From positions 52,302 through 116,301 of the forward strand of contig JADNRY010000198.1 in assembly GCA_015501585.1 (NCBI GenBank): DNA of 64,000 nucleotides, read 5' to 3'. The stretch comes from Rhodocollybia butyracea (taxonomy: Eukaryota; Basidiomycota; Agaricomycetes; Agaricales; Omphalotaceae). Position 1 is the stretch's first letter, and the number at the start of each line of letters is the position of its first letter. Both the position numbers and the translations under genes were made by a program. Below, piece by piece: positions 22,116 through 33,239 of the stretch. A model generated the notes under the pieces. That model did no database searches. It had not been told where the DNA came from and saw nothing but the letters and a program-made list of their open reading frames with translations.

Positions 22116-24510
22116 ATAGATGCTAGTGGGGCGTGTTTGAACAATTAACAACTAATGTGTTGGTCAAAGAAGAGACACGTGGTCGTTGTATGTGGCGTTG
22201 CTCATAGCCCTCCGCATAGCCCTCCGCATTTATTTTCGCTGACTCCTTCAATTTTAGTGACGAAAGGTGTGGGAGAAGATCCTATACTTTAAATTCGGTC
22301 GGGGCGCTTAAATTTGATTGGTAATAGTGACTAAGCAGCTCTGGCCGCGCAGCGGCTGCCGGTAGAACCTGATCCGTGTAAATCGCCGCGCAGCGGCTCT
22401 GTACTGCAAATAGTACCGTATAAACCTGTATGTTCAGATATTACTGTAGATGTTTGTAGATCTTAATACTCTGAGCAAGGTAAGTAAATGTCCTATACTT
22501 TAAATTCGGTCGGGGCGCTTAAATTTGATTGGTAATAGTGACTAAGCAGCTCTGGCCGCGCAGCGGCTGCCGGTAGAACCGGATCCGTGTAAATCGCCGC
22601 GCAGCGGCTCTGTACTGCAAATAGTACCGTATAAACCTGTATGTTCAGATATTACTGTAGATGTTTGTAGATCTTAATACTCTGAGCAAGGTAAGTAAAT
22701 GATACTGAATTTGATTTGTACAACTTAATTTTCTGGATAACATGATAAGTCACCCAGCATCATCATGAAATGAAAGAAGGCGGGAAACATACTTTCCGGA
22801 ATCTGCTTCCTAACAATCTATTTTGCAGATTTCCTGCAGGTGTAGATGTCGCAGATCCATACGGTCCGGGCTGGAGGATAGAAGTCCCGCCCCTGCGTTC
22901 GACCTCAGGATAAGTATTCGGGTAATACTACATCCTTTCGTTTACTTTATTCCTCGATCATTCTTTATTTTTGATCCATTATTTTCATGTTCTAACTGTA
23001 TTCCGAGCTACCGTATTTAACTTAGAATAGTTACGATGTTGCACCCCAGTTGTTTCACTCGACGTTGTACCTGGGATATCACTAAGTAGTTTTACAATAG
23101 ATCCTGCTGCCTGGATTCTAACCAGATCCCCAAAAGGCCTCTCTCCCTGATCATCAACAAAAGCCAGACTTTTCAAGTTGTTTTTGGTCTCCTTGGCTTT
23201 TTCAGCAACTCATAAGTAGTAGATTGAATTGCTTCAAAAATTCAACCCTTGAAACTTGGCTTTTGGAACTCCCCTGTAGTAGCTATCACCAAAACAGTTG
23301 AATTTTTGTGAGATACAACTGAGGGTTGATAGGTTGATAATCTTCAATTGCGGTACCATTTGGCTGCCATCACTCAGTAATGGGTGTCCCATACAACAAG
23401 TCTGATAGTCCGAGTAGCACTAATCCTCTGCATGCATTTTAGCAGGATGTTATTTTTTCACTCCAGAATCAAGCTTGGCTAGGGTGAGTATGCCATATGG
23501 CCACCAATTTGTACTCTTCTGGATTGGTAAAGCCAAGTTACTTATGTATGCCAGATGTAAGTATGCTCATCTTTTACTTATTTCCAACAAATTTCTCTGC
23601 CACAGCAGACTCCAGAGTGGGCTGGGTGCATTTATGGCTCACAGGTGCAGTGCAATGTGCGTTGCATGTACATCCGACAGAACCCAGGTGTTCCAGGTTC
23701 AATGGTACCACCATCACCTCCTTCCTTCCTCTCCGTGACGTAGTCACGGGTCATAAGCTTGTCTGTATCAAAACATGATCTGAGTGAAGGGTAGAGTACC
23801 AATAAACGCGATAAGCATGTTTTTGTTCAAAGTTCTAGCGCCACATAAGTGTCCAAAATCTCTCAAGTTACTTTCAAACGCGAAAATATCACTCAAAAGT
23901 CATATAACCTAACCTAACCAAGACCATGTGGCCACAGGTGGCCACATTACCAGTATCGGCGGCCCTGGTCGTGGTCGTTGGCGAGATCTCCGCCAATGTT
24001 AAAGGACGCAAGTCGAAAGTCGAAGTAACACTGTTTTCGGCTGAGCTCTGAGCTATCGTTGACGCGTTGACGTTCCGATTGATACGCTGAAATCAATAGA
24101 ATCACCAGTTATGCACAATTGCACTCGAAACCCAAGAGTAGCCTCGTCTTTGACGACCAAATCCATCCCCATCAGGACATGCGTTTTCACGACCATAAGA
24201 CGTCTTGCGACCAGAATGAGCCGTTAACTGTCCAAGGTGATGCCACACAGCACGAACGGGTTAGACAATCTGTATTGTTAAGCAATCTACTACGGATTCT
24301 GAACCGAACGCCCAAACAATCAAGGTTACAATACCACCTACGATCGCCTCTGAACTTGAACTTCAAAAATATACAAAAGTACAACCGTAATATCTTCGTT
24401 ATTTGATACAGATGAATTACATGACAGCAAACGCGAGGAAAGCATACAAGTCTAGAAAAGAATTCAGCAAACTCGTGTTAGTTCGAGACATAATTGAGCA
24501 CTCACTATAA
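22116..24510. other. Intergenic region with a 211-bp tandem duplication
   Basis: Apart from the tandem duplication at 22280-22701 and the repeated family flank from about 23830, I see no supported gene. Frames at 23475-23778 contain a short plausible coding segment with a GTAAGT donor, but neither start nor downstream exon can be fixed. Confidence 0.5.
22280..22701. repeat. Tandem duplication, 2 x 211 bp, nearly identical
   Basis: Copies 22280-22490 and 22491-22701 begin TCCTATACTTTAAATTCGGT and end GAGCAAGGTAAGTAAATG. I see a single difference (CCTGATCCG versus CCGGATCCG). Each copy holds two CCGCGCAGCGGCT palindromic motifs. The near identity means the duplication is recent or kept uniform. 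Confidence 0.95.
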
Positions 24511-25086
24511 CTAGTCCTGATCCCTCGTATAAGGGAAAAACCACCGCGGGCTCTGTTTAGCAACGGGATCACCAAATCTTTCCTTGATAACCCGAATCAC
24601 ATCTTCCTCTTCATCATCCTCCAGCTCCTGGACGCGAATGTAGTATGAATCATAGAAGGAAATCACGTAGTCGTAATGCGGGGACAAAGGCAGTATACGC
24701 CGAATCTCAAAGTTACAGCGAGCACATAGGTCTTCCATGACCGCGTCCATGATACGGTGCCACGCCTGGGGTCGTCTTTCGACTGGGGGTGGTAGTGGAA
24801 GCCGATGGTTTTTGTGGTAGTCAAGAAAATCCTGTATATCCACTCCGAATCCGTAAAATAGTTTTCGAGGTCTCCTGTATTCAGGATCCATCCTCAAACG
24901 TCGGGTGTTGTAGCGGTATTCTTCAGGAAGTTCCTTCTCGGTCGGACATCCTGCAATGTCTTCAGGTTTGATCCACTGAGAAAACAGAATTGAGGTGATG
25001 AAAGTAGCAAGTGTAGCATTCCTTACACTTTTCGCAGGATTCGGGCGCGGCCAGGGCTCGTAAATCTCCTTCTCGGTTGATATCAT
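24511..25086 (-). CDS. Orphan family copy B, two exons, 174 aa
   Basis: Exons are 25027-25086 and 24511-24975. The 51-nt intron (GTAAGG...TTCTCAG) is a multiple of three and has no stop, so it reads through as 17 extra residues; by comparison with copy A it is an intron. Conserved features are LFYGFGVDIQDFLDYH, the IRRILPLSPHYDYVISFYDS block, QELEDDEEEDVIRVIKERFG and SPRWFFPYT. This copy has no lesion. Function unknown; the acidic helix near the C-terminus is the most constant part of the family. Confidence 0.75.
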   Translation of the reverse strand: MISTEKEIYEPWPRPNPAKSVRNATLATFITSILFSQWIKPEDIAGCPTEKELPEEYRYNTRRLRMDPEYRRPRKLFYGFGVDIQDFLDYHKNHRLPLPPPVERRPQAWHRIMDAVMEDLCARCNFEIRRILPLSPHYDYVISFYDSYYIRVQELEDDEEEDVIRVIKERFGDPVAKQSPRWFFPYTRDQD

Positions 25087-25637
25087 GGACTCTGTCTGTG
25101 TTAGTAGAGAGTAAGAGTGACCGCTTTTAACTGGTGCCGAGACACGAGCTTAAATAATCCTTACGTAATGAAATGGTACAACTGAATTACCTGGTCCTTA
25201 CTACTACTATCCGCTGGTGAAAACGCAGGGACAAGAACAAAGAACTCTACTCGGCACCATCGCTTCCACACGGATCGACCGTCAGAGACAATATAATTGG
25301 ATGTCGCCAAGAATTTCGAAGTTGGCTTCAGGCTTCCAAACTCAGCCTTCCTTTGTTTACAAATTGATATCCATCTCTATCCTAGGAGGACTGATTAAGG
25401 CTCTTCCAAGCTTGTCACTAAGCTTGTGGAAGAACAATGGCGAAAGAACAATCAGAGAAACGAAACACAAGGCTCGACTACTATTCGGAAATCTCAAGGA
25501 AGCGTCAGGGTAAACGATCTAGTAGATTCTTTCTGATATTTCCCGAGTAAGTAGTAGGCCCCAAGTAGGCTCGCATATACATATAAGGCCTACGAAGTAT
25601 CTGGGTATCAGAAAACTGTTTTCAGGGATCTGAAATC
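25087..25637. other. Divergent intergenic region between copy B and the next gene
   Basis: This should contain the promoters of the minus-strand copy B and of the plus-strand gene starting at 25638. The plus-strand frame 25217-25513 (98 codons) has no motif that I recognise and is not joined by clear splice sites. Confidence 0.45.
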
Positions 25638-26821
25638 ATGGCTTCGAGTAACCACGACTTGGTCACCAGTTTATACAGGGACCCATCGGTAAGCTTACAC
25701 CTCCCGTATCTCAGGTCAATTTTTACTCTGAACCTAGGTCATTGTTATCCGTAAAGAAGAGGCACTCTCCAGGCTGCGAAATAATATCGAGCTTGCCCAG
25801 TCTCAGTCTTCATTGGAGTCTCGACTTTACCCCCTCCTAAACCGCATTGTGAGCGATCTATGCGCCCTTGCGAAACGTCGCGATACGCAACATCGAGAGC
25901 TGCAGTGTCACTCACAAGCTTTGTTCCCTGGCCATGGGCACGAGAACCGTTACCGGGTTCCTGATTGCGCTGCTTGCGTCTTCGATTCCATCACACTTCA
26001 AATGTTCCCTGCCTTTTGGTTCGAGGGAAAAGCCTTGCCTCTCCATCCGGAGGAAGCTAGTTGGTTTACAGCTTTGGGCACAGAGCAGCGTGCAATGGAT
26101 ATCTTTGAATCCTCTATACCTCAGCTTCGTGAGCAAGCGGCTTATGCCTTTCAGAGCTTCAATGGGCCGACAAGTTATCATGTTTTTTTGTTGGTCGGTA
26201 TCTTCTGGTCCCTAATAATCTTCGACAAAGAGCGGGAAGCCAAGGCGAATATTCATATCGCAAAAATGGAGGAGATGGCCAAAGAGAAGCTATCGGAGGT
26301 CGCAAACAACCTCCTCGATGAGCGCTCCAAGAAACGAAGACGCACCGAAAGAAGTCCCACGCCAGAAGTTGTGACACAGACAGACATCGACATCCCTGAC
26401 CATCTTCTCCCTCAACTCGTATACGTGAATGAGCCACTCGTAGTTGGTCAACCTGTCGAAAAGTATAATCCGACTTTTTTGGAGGCAGTGGCTTCTACGA
26501 TGACACATAACAAGTTTGTTCTCCAACCGTCGTGGTTTGATGTGCCACCTAACTTCAAATCAAAACCTGACCTGGTAAGCCATATTTCATTGTCTGCAAA
26601 ACTTATTGGAACTGAGGCTACGTCTTTTACTTTAGGATGTAGGGATGAACAGACTGCGGGTGGCCTATGAACGGCCCCTCAGGAATGACATGTCTGACAG
26701 AACAATGGCTGTGCAAGATGACTTGTTCTCCCCGCCTCAGGACACCAACGACTTGACATACCGTGGTTCTCGCGCCAACCCGGGCCTGGATCGTAGTCCA
26801 TATCCGGCTAGGAATCGGTAG
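25638..26821 (+). CDS. Hypothetical protein, three exons, 357 aa, possible PD-(D/E)XK fold
   Basis: Exons are 25638-25688, 25738-26574 and 26636-26821. The introns are 49 nt (GTAAGC...CCTAG) and 61 nt (GTAAGC...TTTAG). The second starts in the codon after PNFKSKPDL and is needed to reach the true end RSPYPARNR; without it the frame ends early. The N-terminus is a probable coiled coil (residues 20-50). In the middle, YRVPDCAACVFDS is followed by AFWFEGKAL and then REQAAYAFQSF. The order PD, E-x-K, Q-helix is reminiscent of PD-(D/E)XK nuclease-like domains seen in expanded mushroom families, but I cannot test this by eye. A basic KKRRRTER cluster follows at about residue 210. Confidence 0.7.
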
Positions 26822-27250
26822 GGCTAGTTCATGATCCCAGTTCTGCTAAAGTAGCAGTGAGAGGCAGATAGTAGTCAAATAACGTTGTACTCGAATCTTT
26901 TCCGAATATCTATTCACTCCTGCTTTGCCCAGTTGCGATGTGCGCGATCCGTCTTTATACTCTGCTGTTTGAAGATCTTCGACGCTTCTTCTGAATGGCA
27001 ATCCCTTACCTTCGCTTATGTTTTTGCGAGAGTTGGAGATAACTTCATAACGCTTTCTTTGCTTGCTACCTATTCTTCACTTCATCGGAGGCGTCGCAAA
27101 CGCGTCGGCGTAATATGACTGGTTGTTTTACATGAATCCCAATGAAAGGTCTTCATGGTCGTTAGTCTTGTTGGACTGGGTAAACGAGGTTGTGAAGTCT
27201 TAATTGAGAGGATAAGAGTCGGACTAGTACAGGTAACATTTTCCTACAGT
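26822..27250. other. Intergenic stretch
   Basis: No gene is supported here. A 77-codon plus-strand frame (26885-27118) is hydrophobic and Arg-rich and looks like chance. It lies between the hypothetical gene and the relic first exon of the orphan family. Confidence 0.45.
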
Positions 27251-27308
27251 TTTCATCGGATCTGGAGGCGGCCATGGCGCGTAAATGTTCTTCGGCACAG
27301 GATATCAT
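27251..27308 (-). pseudogene. Relic first exon of the orphan family (copy D)
   Basis: Reading minus from ATGATATCC at 27308, the sequence matches the first exons of copies A-C: after a one-base shift it gives NIYAPWPPPDPMKT and then a GTAGG donor-like site. The second exon is missing. The 5' flank (27320-27490) matches the flank of copy A at 22100-22220. Confidence 0.6.
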
Positions 27309-27479
27309 TGATAGTAGTGGAGCTCAAGTGACCGCTACTCACTCACAGTGCTCACAGTCCTTAGTCTTAAGATAACATAGATGCTAGTACTAGGTCCACT
27401 GTGTTTGAACAACCAGCGCGTTTCGAATCGGTCAAAGAGATATGTGGTCGTTTTATCTGGCGTTGCTCAATATATATAA

Positions 27480-28055
27480 GTGTAGCCCTCCACAAGTATC
27501 GGCGGCTCCTGATCGATGATCGTTGGCAGGATCTCCCCCAATGTTGAATTATAACACTGTTTTTGGCCGAGCTCAGAGCTGTCGTTGACGCGTTGAGGTT
27601 CCAATTGATATGCTAAAATCGAGCTGAAACCGATAGACTCATCGGTTACAGACTCAGAAGGCTGTACAGTTATACTAGGAGCCCAAGAGCATTCTCTTCT
27701 TAAACAATCAAATCCCTTCATTGCATTGCCATCAGGACCAGCGTTTTCACAACCATAAGACGTCTTGCAACCGGAACGAGCTGTAAACTTTCCCTAAAAG
27801 CACGATGGCATCAGCCAGTGAACATTTAATTGTTTCATCGTCAAGCGATATACTAAGGATTTTGAGACAAACATCTGAACGATTGAAGTTACCGCTATGC
27901 TCACTTCTGGTCTTCAGAATCATAGAAAACCAACTATAACATGTCTTCATAAATTGTACAGATGTGATACCTGACGAGCACGAGAAAGCAAACAAGACTA
28001 GAAAAGAATGTCTCAAGCAACCCATATTAACGACAGAAATAAGCACTCACGAGGA
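27480..28055. repeat. Duplicated 3' flank of orphan gene copy C
   Basis: The segment matches 24000-24500 (blocks such as GAGCTGTCGTTGACGCGTTG and GACGTCTTGC) and, more weakly, 21050-21530. It is thus part of the duplicated unit rather than a gene. Confidence 0.6.
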
Positions 28056-28643
28056 CTAAAGTTGTTCCTTCACAAGAGGAAAGAACCACCGCGCGTTCTG
28101 TTTAGCAACGCTATCCTCAAATCTCTCCTTTATGATTCGAATGACGTCTGCCTCTTCGTCGTCCTCCAGCTCCTGGACACTGATGTGGTGGGAATTGTAG
28201 AGAACAATCATAGAGTTGTAGTTTCGGGACAGAGGTGGTATACGCCTCAGCTCGAATTTACGCTGAGTACTTAAGTCATCCATGACCGCATCCATGATAG
28301 AGTGCCACAAATGCGCTCGTCTATCCATTGGTGGTGGTGGCGGGAGTTGCTGCCGCTGGTGGTACTCGATAAAGTCCTGTATATCCACTCCGAATCCTTA
28401 AAATAGTCTTTGTGGTTTAGCATATTCGGGATCGTCGATATCGAGCTTCCAATGCCTGACGTCGAAGCGGTATTCTTCACGAAGTTCTTTGTCCGTTGTA
28501 CATTCTGCAAAGCTTACAGCTTCAATTTCCTGTGGAGACACAATTGTTGAGGGAATGAAGGAGGTAGTAAGGCTCAGAGTAGCATTGCTTACACTTTTTG
28601 AAGGATTCGGACGACGGCAGGCGCGGTAAATGTCTTCTATCAT
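28056..28643 (-). pseudogene. Orphan family copy C, nonsense-disrupted
   Basis: Exon 1 is 28593-28643 and exon 2 is 28056-28529; the 63-nt intron (GTAAGC...TCCACAG) is in frame. The protein follows copies A and B throughout (GFGVDIQDFIEYHQRQQ, QELEDDEEADVIRIIKERFE), but the Tyr codon in the conserved LFYGFG has become TAA at 28398-28400. No frameshift accompanies it. The upper half would be only about 60 residues, so the copy is presumably dead. Confidence 0.8.
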
Positions 28644-28802
28644 TGCTAAGGAGGTGAGGGTAAGATACAATATCAAGTGACCGCTACTAAGTCACTCGCT
28701 GCTCAGTTTTAAATTTCAAATTCCGCGTGAATAACATCACGTGCATCACACTCTCAGCTGTCACGACTCGGACTCGATATCAAGTTGAAGTAAGTACCCT
28801 CA

Positions 28803-30046
28803 ACGGCGACGAATTCTGACACCAAGCTATACGTAGTTCGTGAAGAGCTGAAGAAGATTCACGGTCGTCCCATAACATAGACGACACTGGCGAGGCCAAC
28901 GCCGATCCAACCTTCTTCACTCTCTACAACGAGCTGGTGGATTTGCACAGAAAATTAGATCCTGCCATGGAAGGACCTCGAGTACGTGAACTGGTGCATA
29001 CGTATGGAATTAACCCTATATCCTCCCCTTTAGATGCTCTACCCCTTTGGCGCAAGCTTCGAAACACTCAGGAAACTGAAAATTGTCCATCACTCCCATC
29101 TCCAGCTCAAATCGTTCGATCAACGCCTTCAAAAAAGTAGATTGCTAGGAAAAAACGAACTCTGGTCCTCAGACCATTTTTATGAACATCTCTTGTTCCT
29201 CGAAGGACATGTGCGTAAAGTTGTGAGTCCACTCACCCGTTGACTGGTTTTACTTAATGCTGATGCCATCGCCAGCCAACAGGTAAACATTGCCGTCTAT
29301 GGAATCAAGCGTTTATTTCTCGAGTATGTTCAATGCTCGCACGGGACAAAGACACGGTTTTCAGCAGGGACGAAAACAGTTCTCCAGAGGCCGGTTCTCC
29401 AGGTGGCGGATCTCCAGACGCCAGCAGCTCATTGACTGCGTCTACCCCACTCTATTTAACCGACTATGTAGTTGTCGTCACAACCCACAAACAAGCCGGT
29501 GAATCCATCTGCTATCACTAGACTTAGACCTCTCGTGCTCATCCTCCTCAAGACGCGTACCGCAAAGATCCTCAGATCCCCACAGCGCGGCTCTTTGGCA
29601 CAGGCCTCTTTATCACTGAAGCCAAGAGCGGCTGGATAGAAGATAACATTCTTCAAGCCGTTTGTCAATTATATAACACCGGCAAGTACTATGGGTACGC
29701 CTCTTTCTCCTTTCATCTCTCAGAGATACGTTCTGAAAGTTCCTCCAGGAAAGACACGATCCGCGGGGCCGTCAGCAATGGAAACGAATGGATTTTCATC
29801 ATCCTTCACCTCAACAAGGACAACGACGGTGCTTCCTTCCAGACTTCATCAGTCGTCAAATATGTGGTTTCTAATAACGAAGTGGACAAACCCTGGCCAG
29901 ATCTTATCGCGGGGATCCTATCGTCCTGGGTAAGAACCAACCAATGTAATCATTTACTCGTCCAGCCCACTTACTGACCGTTGTGGTAGGGCGAGAAAAG
30001 TTTCGACTCCCTCGATGACAATGATTGGTTCGAGAAAGCCGAGTAG
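28803..30046 (+). pseudogene. Hypothetical family copy 1, probably damaged at the 5' end
   Basis: The 3' half reads cleanly: TARLFGTGLFITEAKSGWIE and QAVCQLYNTGKYYG, a GTACGC...CTCCAG intron, RGAVSNGNEWIFIILHLNKD, the segment ending ILSSW, a GTAAGA...GGTAG intron and GEKSFDSLDDNDWFEKAE, ending with TAG at 30044-30046. Earlier exons give MLYPFGASFETLRKLKI and FYEHLLFLEGHVRKV. At the expected start the copy has ACG (28803) where copy 2 has ATG, and a frame change occurs near 28890. The family is one of the multi-copy Agaricomycete hypotheticals; the E-x-K in FITEAKSG followed by QAVCQ again resembles PD-(D/E)XK proteins. Function unknown. Confidence 0.55.
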
Positions 30047-30492
30047 TAACATCGTGGTTTCTGTATGCGTTGCAATTTCGGTTCGTACGAATATTTTTTT
30101 TCACGTGCATCCGGTTTTTGCTCACTCCTTGGGTTAGAAGAAATGAGAAATAATAATAACCTGTATAATCATCAGATCAACGCGACCATTGATAGTGTCG
30201 CCAACCCATAAATAATAATAAAAGTTAATCTGTACGTGTATGTTGAACTTGCAATGAATTTTTGGCACTAGCAGCTTTGCTTTCTCACCTTTCGCTCGAT
30301 GCATACTAAATTCGGAAACCTCCTCTGTGCAAGCTTCAAGCTTCAGATCCGACTAGTACACCATATTCGACGAATGAGGGGAAAGATGCCCAAAGTGACC
30401 GCCAAGCTGCTCAGTTTACGCGTAAGTAACATCACGTGCATCTCGATTTTCAACCGTCACGACACGATAACAACCAAGTACCCTTTACCTCA

Positions 30493-31672
30493 ATGGCGAC
30501 AAATTCTAATGCTTATCCAAGGTTCTTCGCCTTTTTCCAAAGAGTTGGTGGGTATATTAAGGAAAGCAGATCCTAGGCAGAAAGGACCTCGGGTGCGTGA
30601 ACTAAGTGCGTGCGCATGAACTAAGTGCATGCGCATGAACTAAGTGCGTGCACATGAACTAAGTGCCTATCTCTTTCTCTTCAGATGCTCTACCCTTTTG
30701 GCGCAAGCTACGAAGCCCTCAACGACCTAAAAATCGAATATTACTCTGATCTTCGGCTCAAATCGTATATTCGACACCTCAAAAAGAACAGATTGCTTGG
30801 AAAAGACGGACTCTGATCCTCAGACCGTTTTTATGAGCATCTCTTGGTACTCGAAGGACCTGTGCCTAAACTTGTGAGTCCACTCACCCGTTGATTGGTT
30901 TTGCTTAATGCTGATGCCACCGCCAGCCAACAATTCATACAGGTCAGACTTGCCGTCCATGGATTGAGGTGTTCATTTTTTGAGTATGTTCAATGCTCGC
31001 ACGAGACAAAGACGTGATTTTCAGCAGGGACGAAAATAGCTCTCCAGAGGCCGGTTCTCCAGGTGGCGGTTCTCCAGACGCCAGTAGCTCATCGACTGCG
31101 TCTACCCCACTCTATTTAACCGACTATGTAGCTGTCGTCACAGACCACGAACACGCAGGTGAACACTAGACTTAGGCCTCTCGTGCTCATCCTTAAGCCA
31201 AGAGCGACGAGATAGAAGATAACATCCCTGGAGCCATTTGTCAAATCATACAACATCGGGAAGCATTTTGGGTACGCCTCTTCCCCATCTCGAGATACGT
31301 ATTCCCGTTCTCCCGTTCTGAAACTTGTCCCTCCAGGAAAGACACGATCTGGGGGGCCGTCAGCAATGGATACGAATGGATTTTCATCATCCTTCACCTC
31401 AACAAGGACAACTCGGACGGTGCCTCCTTCCAGATTTCATCAGTCGTCAAATATGTGGTATCGAATATCGAGTATGGACGTCGTGTAGTGTACAAACCTT
31501 TCCCAGACCTCATCGAGGCGATCCTAACGTCCTGGGTAAGATGAACTGACCAACGTGATCTCCGTCCAGCCAACTTAACTGACCGATGTGGTAGGGCGAG
31601 AAAAGTTTCGACCTCCTGGATGATGACACGGACGATTGGCTCGAAGACTTAAGGAAACTATATAGTCCATAA
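30493..31672 (+). pseudogene. Hypothetical family copy 2, deleted and nonsense-disrupted
   Basis: This is a paralogue of 28803-30046. It keeps the ATG at 30493 but has lost about 100 bp just after it. It also has a TGA in place of the Trp of LWSSD (near 30817) and a deletion of about 70 bp that removes the FGTGLFIT segment near 31190. The last exons are still readable (VSNGYEWIFIILHLNKDN, then DDDTDDWLEDL) to a TAA at 31670-31672. Confidence 0.65.
30601..30667. repeat. Minisatellite, 19-bp unit, about 3.5 copies
   Basis: The unit ACTAAGTGCGTGCGCATGA is repeated at 30601, 30620, 30639 and partly at 30658. Copies differ by one or two bases. The array lies at the exon-intron border after VREL in copy 2 and is absent from copy 1. 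Confidence 0.9.
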
Positions 31673-33239
31673 TGTCGTGGTTTCTGTATCCGTCGCAATT
31701 CCGGTTCGTACGAATATTTCTTTCATAGTGTCCGGGTTTTTGCTCACTCCTTAGGTTAGAAGAAATAACAAGAGATAATAACCTGTATAATCATCTAGAT
31801 CAACGCGACCATCGATAGTGTCGCTGGCCTCTAAATAAATCCGTAGCGCCGTGCAGAGCGCGGCAGTCCCCGACTCTGATTTGTCGTACGTCTACGTTGA
31901 ACTTGCAACGAATTCTTTGGCACAAGCAGCTTTGCTTTTTTCCCTCTTTTTGCCCTTTCGCTCGATGCATACTAAACTCGGAAACCTCACAAGTTCAGGA
32001 CTATGTACTTGATCCGAATGGTGTAAGTACCACCATATATCCGATAACTGATCCGAATCTGCACCGCTGTAAGTAACCCGACTGAAGGCTCGACGAACTA
32101 TCTCGGACTATACACAGCTATACATTGCCATACAGATGAATCAAAGGAACCAGCAAAATCATGGAACTCACCGGCCGCACGGCTCAACCACGACGGTCAA
32201 CGCTCCAAATGTTCAAAATCATTCAACGCCCAATATCCACTTCCAAGCCTCTTCCAAGAATATCTCCGTATCTCATATCTCAATGGATGCAAGAATAACC
32301 CAAACCCCTTACATGCTTGTTCGGCTCGCGATATCTTCTTCTGTCACCCCTCAAGTCACCTCAAGTGCTAAAGAAGTACTCATGTAGAGTTGTGTAGCCG
32401 CCACTGACTAGCACTGGTGACCTCGATCATCTCGAAGCTATCACTTACCCGCAACCGCAACCGCAACTAGCACTGGTGACCTCAATCATGTCGAAATTTT
32501 TACTTATCCGTGGTGTTAAGCGTTCGAACCAATCGCAATGATACCTTAACAGGACGTAAATTAAGGTCATGCGAACCCACCACAGCTCCGAGTCGAGGAC
32601 ATGGTAGATGTACTCATCTGCATACCGTGAACACTGAGGAACACTGGGCTTCTGTCTGTGGAGCTCGTACAAGTCGTAACAGCGTAACACGGTATATGGA
32701 TAATCATATCCTCCGACGAAGACCCAACCCCACCATCCCACCTCATACCACTCATCCCGGCAACAACGGAAATCGGCACCTACATTCTCAAAACAATCAT
32801 TCCATTACCCCGTTCCGTATATTCCGTATAAATAAATAACATAACCACTCTACCAAGTACGAGTACGAAAAAGGTACTCAACAACCGCATTAAAAGAGAT
32901 AATCATTAATTACAACCACTGGGGGGACAAAAAGAGGTTATCTAGGCACTTTTTGTAAAAAAAAAGAAAACAAAAAATCCGATTTCCGATAATCTATCTA
33001 TCGCCCCCCGTTGTAACCCCCCTAGAACCCCCAGAGAAGAATAATATGATAGTAGAGATGTGTGATAGAGCAGTTACAGAATCCGTTCCCCTTGCATGTA
33101 AGTTGTAAGTATGTAGTAGCGCGTAACAGCGTAACAGCCATGATAGCCCATGATCGTAACCGTGAATGCGACGATACCAGAATACGACGATATCAGAATA
33201 TGATACCATGATATGATATCCCGATATTCCGATATCCCA
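31673..33239. other. Intergenic stretch without supported genes
   Basis: No convincing gene. There is a short direct repeat (ACTAGCACTGGTGACCTC at about 32407 and 32466), a GATATC/CGATAT-rich segment at 33180-33240 next to the transporter stop codon, and a 31830-31990 segment similar to 30210-30320 (3' flanks of the two preceding copies). Confidence 0.5.

Noticed and set aside
23475..23778. Possible two-exon gene on the plus strand (WVHLWLTGAVQCALHVHPTE)
   Set aside because: Neither a start exon nor a consistent downstream exon could be found; it may be an old remnant.
32136..32387. 83-codon plus-strand frame
   Set aside because: Composition is low-complexity (Asn, Thr, Ser, His) without motifs or splice partners.
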